Shown here one piece after another: positions 42,027 to 64,000 of a stretch of DNA of 64,000 nt (position 1 is its first letter; each line of letters begins with the position of its first letter). Made by a program: the position numbers and the translations under genes. The DNA comes from Gadus chalcogrammus (lineage: Eukaryota > Chordata > Actinopteri > Gadiformes > Gadidae), in contig NC_079413.1 in NCBI RefSeq assembly GCF_026213295.1, forward strand, positions 22,041,609 through 22,105,608. The letters are read 5' to 3'. The notes under the pieces were generated by a model. That model was not told the origin of the DNA and did not search any database. It saw only the letters and a list, made by a program, of their open reading frames with translations.

Positions 42027-42876
42027 TTATAATAATAATCATACATTTTATTTTAAGCGCCTTTCATGTCTCCCAAGGACACTGTGCAGTAAAGGTAAAA
42101 CAAAATGTTAATAAAATAACATTAGACATCAAACAGAGACAATAAAACAGACACTGAACATTTGTTAAACACAGTACAAAAATCAAAACAAAACAACTAG
42201 ATAATACATTAAACGGCGGTAAAAGATACATGGGAAGAGGAAATGGAAGGGGGTGGTGCATTGGTCAGCCCAGGTCAAGGTCAGGGTAGGAGGCGTTGGG
42301 GGAAGGAGGGAAAAGCCAGGGTGAAGAGGTGGGTTTCAGTAGAGGTTTGAAAGTGGACAGGGAAGTGCATTGACGCAGTGCAAGTGGGAGGGAGGTCCAG
42401 GGCCTTGGAGCGGCCACGCTCAATGCCCTGTCACCCGTGGTGCGGAGGTGTGCGGCGGGGGTGGAGAGGAGGTGGGCTTCAGTGGAGCGTAAGGTGCGGG
42501 TTGGTCGGTAGGGGGCCCAGGAGGTTCAGAAAGATAGGAAGGTGCAAGATGATGTTGTGCTTTGAAAGCAAGGAGAATGATTTTAAATTGAAAACAGTAA
42601 CAGGGAGCCAGTGTAGTTGGTGGAGGATGGCAGTGATGCGTTGCCAGGGCCTAGTGCGGGTGAGAACTCTTGCAGCGGAATTTTGTACGTATTGGAGTCT
42701 GTTAGGTAACTTTGCTGAGACACCGAAGAGAAGGGCATTGCAGTAGTCTACTCTGGAGGATATGAAGGCGGGGATATGAAGAAGGTGGAATCTATAATGA
42801 CACCACGGTTTTTATCTTCAGAGGTGGTGGAGGTGAAAATGCCAGGGATGGATAACTGAGAGTGTTTGAGTTTTTT
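42027..42876 (-). mobile_element. L2-type LINE 3' fragment, unit 3
   Basis: Counterpart of 1316-2165, almost identical to it. Confidence 0.7.
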
Positions 42877-43527
42877 CAACAGTCAATGGTGGTAGCATGT
42901 TTGGCAAAAGCCAAATACTTTTTTTTATTTTTGCAGCCAAAGAACTGAGGCAGCCCAGCGATGCTGATGAGATATACATATGCAGAACTATAGGAAAAGA
43001 TATAATATTTAGCATGGGCGATTTTAGATTCTGACTTTTGGGGGAGCTCAGCCACTAGGAAGCCACAGGGGTAAATTAAGTTTATAAAGGGGGAGGGGAT
43101 TTTGAATATCGTAGATTTGATTTCCTGCATTCTGCTGCACTCAAGGGCGACCTGATGGAGATCCTGAATTTATTCTGGTGGGGGGGAAATCTGTATATTT
43201 ATCCATCAATCCAACACATTGTATATTTTTGAACAGTCTGCTGGTTTATTCAGTCAGAAAAGCACAGACCTTTTGTCACAGTTTAACCTTAGTTAAACTC
43301 ATAATACCAATGAGTATTTCATCCAAGAGAAAAGGATTAAACACATTTTGGCTAGCTCTTAAAGAAGGAATAATTTGTTCATGACTTAACCTTTTTATCT
43401 GAGTTATAGACAACATTGTTGTACATTTAGTATTATGTAATATTATATTATCCATGATTTTTCTTTTGTCCTGTCCAAGATTCTGGGACCATTATTTTCT
43501 TAGTTATTATGCTGTGACATGTCTAAG

Positions 43528-43541
43528 CCAATAGATGGCAG
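43528..43541 (+). promoter_or_regulatory. Candidate CTCF-like site, unit 3
   Basis: Same ccaatagatggcag as in units 1 and 2. Confidence 0.25.
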
Positions 43542-43889
43542 TGGGAGCTGAATAATGCAGTTCTGAACCACTATAGCTATGAAAGGAAAAATACATTTTG
43601 GATGAAGGAATAATCAAATTGAGGTGAACTGTAATAACAAATTTGAGGTATATTTAATTTCCTTTGGGTAATAAACACTCAAAAATTACCACATTTCTCC
43701 CCCTTATTTTGTATTTACACAGTTACTGAAACACATTGGTTTTCAAAGTAATGTAGCTCGAGGGCTATGTTTGTTTTGTTATTAGTTTTGGTATTGTTTA
43801 TACCACTGCTATTGGTCGCTGATGTGTTCCCATCATGCTTTGCTTGAGGAAGTCAGTAAGTGAGGAGTTAGTGGAGACAGTTAGTTAAT

Positions 43890-43937
43890 GTTAGGGTTAG
43901 GGTTAGGGTTAGTAAGGGTTAGGGTTAGGGTTAGGGT
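43890..43937 (+). repeat. Interstitial (TTAGGG)n, unit 3
   Basis: Same interrupted block as in units 1 and 2. Confidence 0.9.
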
Positions 43938-44249
43938 TAGAGTAAGGTCTTGGTGTACACTTGGAACAATACAATAAAGTCACTGAAAGAATATCACTCC
44001 TCTGCTTTTGACATTCGCCACAGTAAACTATACATGGTAAATATGGAAAATGGATACAAAAAATTTCGAACTATTATTCTATTGACACCGGAAATGTGTA
44101 TTTTAGCGACCCTGGGACATTTAAAGAGTTTGTGTGTTATTTGTTGCATTGTCAATCAGTGTGGGGGGCGAATCACCAGGCCAGCTGGGGGCGGGGCTTG
44201 GGAGAACAGGTGGGGGGGGGTATGCGTGTCGAAGGGTTCTGTTTCGCAG

Positions 44250-45011
44250 TAGTGGTGGATTTAATGATTCGTTTACGTGAACCAGTTCGCGTCAGTCAGT
44301 TCGCCAAGAGGAGTCGTTCGCGAATCGTTCGTTCGTTCGTTCAGTCAGTCCAGTTTCCGTTCCCGGTAGGGGTGAATCGCATCATGGAATGCACCCATTG
44401 CATGGTTCTCAGCTGAGTCAGTCAGACTCAGTGCTACCGTAAACTCGACTGAACAGGTTCAGTCGAGTTTTCTGTGAATCGAATGGTGAATCGAATCATG
44501 GAATGTGTTTGTGCACGGTTATGCTGACTCTGAGTCAGTCAGACTCAGACTCTCAAAGGATCTTGGAACTTAAGTCGGTCATTAGCTGCTGACTTTATCC
44601 TGAAAGGTGAGTCAATATCGTTAATTTTATATATTAAAAAAATACCCGAGATAAAGGAACAATGTGTCAACCCTAACCCAAAGAATATACAAAGAAAACA
44701 TGCATTTACCATTTCACTGATATTTAATCGTATTATCGTACGCTCACTAAGCCCCTTAGTGGTTTTTCCCCCAAGAAATCGGTTTATTTTTGTCTTGCAT
44801 ACGATTGTCTGGCTCTCGTGAGTCGTCTCGGTCCCTCTTCACCACTCACACAGTGAGTGAACGAACTGTCAGCGAGTCGTGGGTCCGGGAGGTGTCGAGT
44901 CTGAGTCACGAACGAGACAAGCGAGACGAACGAAAGAGAAGAACCAGTTCGGTTCGTTTGTTTAACGATTCGTTCATTCGAACGAATCAGTTCGCGACTG
45001 AACCACCTCTA
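44250..45011. mobile_element. hAT-like MITE, unit 3
   Basis: Same termini and 8-bp flanks as in unit 1. Confidence 0.65.
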
Positions 45012-45221
45012 GTTCGCAGTTCTGTGCGTCCTGGTGAACCTGTTGGTGTGTGTGTATTTTGGCTGTTGGTTACGGGTTACATTGACCAGGTTTGTAGCAA
45101 TGAAGGTACCAAGGTACCAGTACTTAGGATATCCCTTATTTCACAGATGAGGTCATTACAGTATCAACATACATTTTTATAAAACTTGTGATGCAAAAAA
45201 ATGAAAAAGTGCAACATGTAC

Positions 45222-45250
<29 letters not shown>
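45222..45250 (+). repeat. (GATA)n microsatellite, unit 3
   Basis: Seven GATA units. Confidence 0.9.
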
Positions 45251-45252
<2 letters not shown>

Positions 45253-45842
45253 ATACTTTAATAATAGACTAACACTATGAGATACAGACCACTATTTCGG
45301 GAGCACTAAACTATGTCGCTTCACTTTCAGGGACCCATACATTTTTATCAAACTTGTGATGCAAAAGAAAATCAACAAGTAGGCTACACCATGTACTAGA
45401 CTAATACTATGAGTCTAAAAGGTGTTGTACTTGTTGATTAGCTCACGTTGTTCAGGCAAGGAAAACACCTCCAGCTGATAAAATTCTGCCAGCCTTTTTT
45501 TTTCCTGAAAATTAGTGTTACCGATTGTGTTTAACCGCCGACTTGTGTGGGTACCAACAGCGCTGGAAGGACGACACCGCTACACAGGACTTGGTCTTTG
45601 CTGGTCCTCTTTATTCTCCTGTTTGAATGGCGACACACAAACCGTGTCAACCACCATCAACTGCATTAATGTTCAGACCTCAAGCCTAGATAGATTTATC
45701 TCCCTCAAATATACATTCTACATAAAACACGTGATCGTATAGTGGTTAATTTATATAACTCCATGTGAATCCCATATTTATGAAAGCCCACCTGTTTGAA
45801 TGGCGACACACAAACCGCGTCAACCGACATCAACTGCATTAA

Positions 45843-47658
45843 AGGTTGGGTAGGTGATTTGCGAAACGCCAGCAGATTTTGAAAATACACAACTCAAATG
45901 GTCCTACCCCCTCTCCTTCAACGCTGACTCTGACTCCACCCATTCCAAGTACCTGGACGCGCAATCATGCACGAGCGCGAACAGAGATGCGCGAGAGCGA
46001 GCCAGGCTAGCGTAGGTTTTCGTTTAACAACATGGCACTACATTCAGCTGTAAGTTGCACCCAGTACCGCGGGAAGTAGGGGTGCTGGGGGTGCTGCAAC
46101 ACCCCCTGTCCGAGGCCCTGTCTTATCACAGAAAACGATCATTTCTAAAAACTCCGGCCAAAGTGGAGATTTCTGAAGACGCCGGTTATGTGTTGTCGTG
46201 TCAACGGGGAGAAACGGGATTTTAGGTTCTGAAGCGTCACATTATGCACCAGGAAATGCTTAACGTCATGTGAGCGCCCGCTGTACCGTATTGGTCCGAA
46301 TATAAACACAAACCCCATTGTAAGACGACCTATATTTGGAAAAAAGATTTGAAGACCAGATCCGGTTTTTATGAATAAATAAATTGTATTCATTGAAATA
46401 ATATACGAAAATAAAAAGGCATCGAATAAAACACTGCATTGCCACTAAACAGTAGTGCAAATAGGCCGTACTGATGTGTACACCAAAGACTATTCCTGAC
46501 ACTCCTCTGCCCCGCTGCGTTCGCTCTGGCTGTGGTCGCTCCGAACTGTTTCGGCCCGTGGCAAAGCGAGTCATCCTCGCTGCTGTCCAAGGCATTTTGA
46601 GACGCAGCATTTATTTAATGCTCATATGACCTAGTGCTGAAAAAAGGTTATATGAAAAAGTGTGAGGGTAGCGGTGGTGCGCTAAACTTGTTCTGTGAGC
46701 AGCTGGATGTGAACGATCGATTTTCAACTGTGCGCGCATGCACTGGTGTAATTGAGCTGCGCTGCTATACATCTTTTTTATCAATGTAACGAGTTGCGAG
46801 TCTAGTGCAGGCTGAGTTTTTTTTTTCCCAGCACCCCCTGCTGAGAATACGTTCTCGCTGCTATGGTTGCACCAGATGTTATAAACATTAAACGGTCACA
46901 TAAATCATTACTATTTTTAGAAAATGTATGTTTGTTTCACATAATTGTATTGGAAGTCCTGGTTTTCACTAGGGTTGCCGCGGTGTGGACATTTTCACAC
47001 CGAGTAATACACTCGTCTCCACACCGGTATTACCGAGTATAAACGGTATAAACTTTGAAACTAGGTCAACCGCCACACAAGCATCGGTTTTTAGACCCTT
47101 CTTGTCCTTCAGTTGCCGCCAACGTTCGAAAGCAGTGCCTAGGATTATTCTTGATTTCAGTTTTTCTCTTTCAGCGTTTTTATTATCAATTACTCTCTGA
47201 AAAAGAGTTTTCCTTCTCTTTGCTGGTGGTGGTGGTGGTGGTGGGGATGGTGGCGTCTTGTCTGCCATGGAAATTGTCTTCTACTGCTAGGTCCAAATGT
47301 GGATTAACTAGTTCCAGTAGCTACCGCAGGATAACAACAAACAGGAGCTTGCTCTGGGTCACGAGCTCTGGGTCACGAGTACTGCACGAAGGGGTCGCAC
47401 GCGGGGCGCGGGGGAGGGGGAGTGCAGTACGACGGTTTGATTGACGTACTTACTGTCCAATGCAACTCGGTGGCAATGGAAATGATTGGCTGGAGTTTTT
47501 CGAGCCCTGCCCGTTCCACAGATGATTGACTTGTTTAATTTTCATCAGTACATCAGTACTTCTAACTCAGTGGCTGTAAGCGGGTTATGATTAAGCGGGG
47601 TAAGGATTTCAAGTAATTTGGCAAAAATGGCCAAAAAAGCGAATCACCTACCCAACCT
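45843..47658. mobile_element. TTAA-flanked DNA transposon, unit 3
   Basis: Same 17-bp termini with TTAA at 45839-45842 and 47659-47662; 1816 bp as in unit 1. Confidence 0.75.
46969..47268 (-). pseudogene. Truncated transposon-type ORF, unit 3
   Basis: 99-codon product identical to those of units 1 and 2. Confidence 0.4.
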
Positions 47659-48028
47659 TTAATGTTCAGACATGTCTAACAAAAAGTAACAATTATAATC
47701 CAAAATAAAAACCAAACATAACAGAGAGCCCGCTAGCGAGCAAACAGCTAGCTAATTAGCTTTAGCTCAACACGCGGTTGGGAGTACTACTTTAAATATA
47801 ATAGTAATTCCTGCACATAAATGTCTGTTACTTTCGTATTACATACAGGTAATATTTACATTCTAAATACACATCATTGGTCGGTACAAACGAGCCAAAA
47901 CCATTAAACACCACATCGCTCACGCGTACTCACCTCCAGCCTAGATAGATTTATCTGCGGTGGTACGTAGGCTACGGCGCGCGAAAATAGACAATCGATG
48001 CAGTTGCACCATTCTGTCGCTAGGTGGC

Positions 48029-49569
48029 AATAATAATAATAAATAATAATACATTTAATTTAGAGACGCCTTTCAAGACACCCGAGGTCGCCTTACAGAG
48101 CATATTGTCATCATGAATCGTTTAAAAAAAACAAGACATTGTGGAAAAAATAAATAAATAAATAAATAAACATAATAAATAAAAAATACATAAAACAAAA
48201 ACAAGACAAAACAAAACAAACAAACAATCAAAACAGTGATCAGTTAGACGTTGTGTGCGAGTTTGAACAGGTGAGTTTTGAGTTGAGACTTGAAGGTTGT
48301 AATGGTGTCTGACTGTTTTATGTGTGGGGGGAGGGAGTTCCAGAACCTGGGTGCTGAACAGCTGAATGACCGGGCACCCATTGTAGTGAGTCGTGATGTG
48401 GGGATACATAGTAGTCCAGCAGAGGTTGAGCGGAGGGAGCGGGAGGGAGCGTATTCTTGGAGGAGGTCGCAGAGGTAACTGGGGGCTAGGTTGTGGAGAG
48501 CTTTGTAGGTGAGGAGTAGGGTTTTGCATTGGATGCGGTAGTGTACTGGGAGCCAGTGAAGTTGGATGAGGACAGGGGTGATGGTCAGATTATTTGGTGC
48601 GGGTGATGATCCGGGCGGCTGAATTCTGAATGATCTGCAGTCTGTTGATGAGTTTGGTGGGGAGTCCGGTGAGGAGGGCGTTGCAGTAGTCTATGCGTGA
48701 TGTGACAAATGAGTGAACTAGGATTTCTGTGCTGGATTGGGTCAGTGATGGGCGGAGTCTGGCGATGTTGCGGAGGTGGAAGAATGCAGTCCGGGTGATG
48801 TTGTGAATATGGGGTGCGAATGAGAGGGTGTTGTCCAGGATGACGCCGAGGCTCTTGACTTTGGAGGAGAAGGGTACTGGGAATCCATCGATGATTATGA
48901 GTGGAGCTGGGGTGTGTTGTGATTTAGTGAGGGTGGATTTGGATCCGATGAGCAGGGCCTCGGTCTTGTTTCCATTGAGTTTCAGGAAGTTCCTGCTCAA
49001 CCAGCTCCGGATCTCTTCCAGGCACGTGATGAGGGAGGTTGGGGGGATGGCAGCGGTGGGTTTGGTGGAGATGTATACCTGTGTGTCGTCAGCGTAGCAG
49101 TGAAAATAGACCCTATGGTGACGGAGGAGTGTGCCCAGCGGGAGGAGGTAAGTGGTGAACAGGAGTGGACCCAAGACTGACCCCTGGGGGACACCCAGTG
49201 AGACACCTGAACACCCAGACACCCAGTGAGGTAGGATGTAAACCAGGAAAGTGCAGCACCAGTGATCCCAATGCCAGCCAGGCGGTCCAGGAGCAGAGGG
49301 TGGGACATGGTGTCGAATGCTGCGCTGAGATCGAGGAGGATGAGAATGGTGAGTAATCCAGAGTCGGCTGCAAGTAGGAGGTCGTTGGTGATTTTGACTA
49401 GGGCTGTTTCAGTGCTGTGTTTTGGACGGAAGCCAGATTGGAACGGTTCGTGGAGATTGTTTGTGTCGAGGTGGGACTGTAGTTGTGCGGCAACCACCCT
49501 TTCAAGTGTTTTGGAGATGAAAGGGAGATTGGAGATGGGCCGGTAATGGTTAAGGTCAGTTGGGTCCAC
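48029..49569 (-). mobile_element. L2-type LINE with broken reverse transcriptase, unit 3
   Basis: Counterpart of 7313-8855, with frames 48997-49605 and 48590-49222 and the same frameshift between them. Confidence 0.85.
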
Positions 49570-51208
49570 GTATAAAACACGTAAAAATAAAGAAAACTGG
49601 CGCACTTACAATAGCGAAAAGTGACTATATATAATTAGTAAACTTAGCTAAACTATACTAAAGACCAAAAAAAACGACAAAATGTTCAATGCAATCGTGA
49701 GAAATATTGAAAATACTGAATAAAAACAAGCCATACAGAGCGGCGTTAGACTCGCCAGCGTCCCCGTTACAAGGCAATGGAAATGGAAACAATAAAACAA
49801 CACATCTTCATTATAAACATTTGTTTTGCAGCAATTCAAACTAAGGGTATTACCAACCCTGTTACATTAGCACCCTTGTCAACTTTTTCTGCTCCTTGCG
49901 CCTTATCATATGCTTATCATCCTATGCACCATTACAAGCCTCTGCCGATTTAAACATTAGGCAATTCAAGAAGAGGCATATAGAATCGCCTCGTGGTCAA
50001 CGGTCGTTTAATATACATCTGACAGATTATGTCAAGGTTTTAAAATGAATTATTACCTGGTCATGTTATAACACAGCTGGAAATCGTGGATTTTCTGATA
50101 AAGACTAGCTAGCCTCTTTGACAGACGAAACAGCAGAAAGGTGCGCTCGTGCTGCATTAATGGTTTTGTCAAACAGGAGACGCCCACCCACCAATCAGAG
50201 GTAAGAGATTCCTGCAGGAAGGTTGAGCTCGATCTCACTATCCCATTTGAGCCTGTTCATTAGTGTATATAGCATGCATCCTCTCATTGCTTGTGTAAAA
50301 AAATCTGGTACAATATTGAGAATGGAATTGAATGGGTTCTTTAGTTGATTTTTCAATTGTTTGTTTATTTGTTTTTGTGGTTTGGAGGCACGACAGCTTT
50401 GTCCAGTGCAGCGTTTCATCGTTCAGGGGCTCGTACATAGAAAAATAACCCCCAGCTGCTCCCCCTAATTGGGGTGGGCTCGGCTGCATCACGGAACTCC
50501 CGTGCGGAAAGTGAGTCGCACTCCGGCCCTGATTACGCCAGACAAGAAGGACGGGACCCGGGTGAGGTGAGCAGAGCGCTTCAGTGGCTCAACTGGGGTT
50601 AAGGAGACGAGGGACAAGTCGAAACTGAAACCCTGCTGGAAAAACTTAAAAGGCAAAGTCAAAAAAGGATTTAGCCGAAGATAAAGGGGATATTTCTGTT
50701 GACATGTACAAGTATCTGCCCTCCATTGTCATAATCTGTTGCATTTACTTTGTTATACATAATATGCTGGATGCAGTGTTGTGTGTACAGCGGCAGCCAA
50801 TAGGATGTCCCTGAATTGACATGTGAAGTGAGGTCAAGTGAGCGCGCGTTTTAATAAACGATGGTCAGTTCCAGTCAAACAGCACTGATGCACTGTGTGT
50901 TATTTCTACATTTATTATATTCGGCCTAGCACTGGGTAAGCACGCCAGGATCGTTGAGCAAACCATCTCTGCTAGCAGGTTATGGGCCCAGAGTTACACA
51001 GAGAGTTTCCATCGAGTTTATCACCGAGAGAAAAGTCGCGACGTACCGCGTGTCCGGTGAGTTAGCATACTAAGCTAGCGCCATGAGAAGAAGAGCCTAC
51101 GAGTCAAGTGGCCGATGGTAACGGCTGGTTTTTGGGGCCAACCATAACGCACGGACCGGCCATCTTTTTACCCCCCTGTCGTGACCCCCCAGGCCCCATC
51201 AAGGACGC
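49570..51208. other. Intergenic, no gene seen
   Basis: Counterpart of 8856-10491. Substitutions private to unit 3 begin to appear from about 49900. Confidence 0.5.
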
Positions 51209-51261
51209 CTCTCTCTCTCTCTCTCTCTCTTCTCCCCCTCCCCCTTTCTCTCTCTTTCTCT
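51209..51261 (+). repeat. Short (CT)n tract, ~53 bp, unit 3
   Basis: Four to five times shorter than in units 1 and 2, with different interruptions (ttctccccctcc). Confidence 0.9.
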
Positions 51262-52895
51262 GCTGTTTGTTCTGAAAGTCAACCTCCTGCGGCAACCCTG
51301 ATGGCGGCGTCCCGTCTTTTGTCTCCCAAGGCGTCACAAGTCGTTTTTCGTTTGATTTGCAAGGCTTTTGTGTTGTGCTTTAAAACGCGATGTGTATTGT
51401 TTGTTTTGAAAATTAAATGCGTTTTCGAACTAAAGCAGTGTGGTGTGGTTTTTCCTATTGTATTGTTCAACGCTTCCTGTTTAAGTAAATAAGCAAATTA
51501 GTAAATAAGCCGATGTGTTGAGGATTGAAGAGGTTTTGTGTACACAAGGTCACGTGACACGAGGGACTGAAACACCGGATTATTAACTTACATTATGGAG
51601 TTAAAGCACACATGCCTTCAAGGTTTAAACAACACAGTCTTCCTTTCATTTACTTTATGTTTTTCAATTCCGGTGCCACCAACCTATGTCATCCACCCTG
51701 ATAAGAGAATATCAAACATTTCTACTTGATATTGTAAGATGTTTTTTCTTTTACATTATTTATTTGTACAATAGTATCAACAATAATTCATATCTAAAAG
51801 TAAAAATGGTTATAAATAAAGAGACAGAAGCTTGCGCTTTCCCTGTCAGAATGAATTTGCGCTTTGGAGTTGAAGGCCTAGGAAGTAACCGGAAGTTTTG
51901 ATTAATGGGCACAGAAATCACTCACAATATGTGTATCATTTATAAAATGTCTCCAAAATAGGGTTAAAGTCCAGTTTTTGTCGTTTTTGGCATTAACGGG
52001 TGTTTTCTAATGCCATTCGGCAATGATCACTTTGATCACTTTGGGGAGACGTGGTGGAAGGTAGCCTAAACTAAAAACTAAATTCATTACGTCCATCGCA
52101 TCAGGCCTGTCCTGAATGTTGCATTGCAGCTGTAGTTCTCAATGATGATAATAATAATAATAATAATAAAAATTATACATTTCATTTGAAGGCGTCTTTC
52201 TTGGCACTCAGGGACGCCGGGAAAAGACACACACAAGTCATTAAGAAAAAACAACAATAAGATAAAGAAAAAATAACAATAGTAAGGGACAGCAATTGGC
52301 ATCAGATGGAATAGGCAGTTTTGATGATGTGCTGAAATGTCTTTGCTAGTGTCGCACTACAAAAAAATTTCTATGCTGAGGTTTTTACTATCATCCTACA
52401 TGATCACTGACCAAGTATAAGTAACTACTTTTTGGTATTTGCCGATACGGAGTACCGATACGAGTACTTAATATTACAATTATAGTTTAAAGAACTAATT
52501 TGAACACACTGTTTCAGCAACCAATATACCAAAATACCAAAATACCAAAAAAACTGACCAAGTACCAAGCCTAGTAGGGGCGAGCTGAGGCATTCAAGTG
52601 TTTTGCCGCTCTTTTGCATTGTTACCCAATTAAGGTTAGAGTTAGGGTTACCTAAACGGTGGTGACATAGATGTACTATAGGCTAGACCGCCTGCCTCCG
52701 GCGAACATGCATTCCCTGCATTACGCAAGTACTTGTGGCGGGTGATGGGCCAACCATCTAACACAGCCCTGAACATAGGTGAGGTAATGATGTAGTTTAC
52801 ACGGGCAGAAGCAGTCGCACCTGTCCCGTGGGCGTGTCTTCCACCTGTGTTGTGCTGTGGCAGTCGAGTGACAAGCAAAGGGGAGGAGAAAAAGG
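51262..52895. other. Upstream flank of gene copy 3, no gene seen
   Basis: Contains an L2 3'-end remnant at about 52139-52290, here with its (AAT)n tail (aataataataataataataa near 52149) and about 84 bp of adjoining sequence missing from units 1 and 2. No gene recognised. Confidence 0.45.
52139..52290 (-). mobile_element. L2 3'-end remnant with (AAT)n tail
   Basis: The (AAT)n run followed by tacatttcatttgaaggcg has the same layout as the 3' ends of the two larger L2 fragments in each unit. Only the untranslated end remains. Confidence 0.45.
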
Positions 52896-52905
52896 TTTTA
52901 AAAGG
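52896..52905 (+). promoter_or_regulatory. TATA-like box of gene copy 3
   Basis: ttttaaaagg about 33-42 bp before the ATG at 52938, conserved with the other copies. Confidence 0.35.
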
Positions 52906-52937
52906 CTCAACTGAATTGAGGACTTGAAACTGTTGGG

Positions 52938-61652
<8,715 letters not shown>

Positions 61653-61834
61653 CTACCCGTGACTTTATTTTACTCTTTTTGGTATTGTGCAAAGTGTATT
61701 TTGAAAAGAGCTATATCAATGAAATGTATTCTGAGTATACTATTAAAAATGAAGTGAGGCAGAGAATGTGGGCTTTGTCTTTAGTCAGGGGCACTGCAGC
61801 AGCAGGCGTTCAGAGGCCATTGCTCCTTCTCTGA

Positions 61835-64000
<2,166 letters not shown>

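Overview
The window is vertebrate nuclear DNA, most likely from a ray-finned fish. The signs are spliced genes with GT-AG introns, TTAGGG telomere-type repeats, L2-type LINE fragments with (AAT)n tails, a tRNA-headed SINE of a kind I know from fish, hAT-like elements with 8-bp target duplications, and long (CT)n and (GT)n tracts. The species cannot be named from the sequence. No bacterial features, CRISPR arrays, rRNA or tRNA genes were seen.

Layout. The window is a head-to-tail array of one unit of about 20.4 kb: unit 1 (1-20274), unit 2 (20275-40710), unit 3 (40711 to about 61591) and the start of a 5'-truncated unit 4 (about 61592-64000). The first ~230 bases match the 3' UTR that follows each gene, so another copy probably lies just upstream. 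Each unit has a ~12 kb transposon-rich intergenic half and an ~8 kb gene half. The intergenic half holds, in order: a possible Harbinger-type Myb-like relic, an L2 fragment, a telomere-type repeat, a 761-bp hAT-like MITE, a 1.8-kb TTAA-flanked element, a reverse-transcriptase-bearing L2 fragment and a (CT)n tract.

Gene. Each unit encodes one secreted or membrane-anchored two-domain S1 serine protease, here called a polyserase-like, prostasin/testisin-related protein. It has ten exons and 569 codons in consensus. Exons 1-2 give a signal peptide and short propeptide. Exons 3-6 give a trypsin-like domain with an intact triad (H74, D122, S215; Asp at the S1-pocket position). Exons 7-10 give a second domain in which all three catalytic residues are replaced (S354, N398, A479) and the activation site is gone. 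Units 1 and 2 then end in a hydrophobic tail that looks like a GPI-attachment signal. Both domains share the same intron phases (1-2-1-0), so the dead domain arose by duplication of the active-domain exons.

State of the copies. Copy 3 is open throughout, but its last exon is fused by a deletion to intron 2 of unit 4, which swaps the usual tail for a chimeric one. Copies 1 and 2 carry several single-base indels in exons; these could be consensus errors or real decay. Copy 4 has lost its promoter, signal-peptide exons and the splice donor after exon 6, and runs off the window in exon 7.
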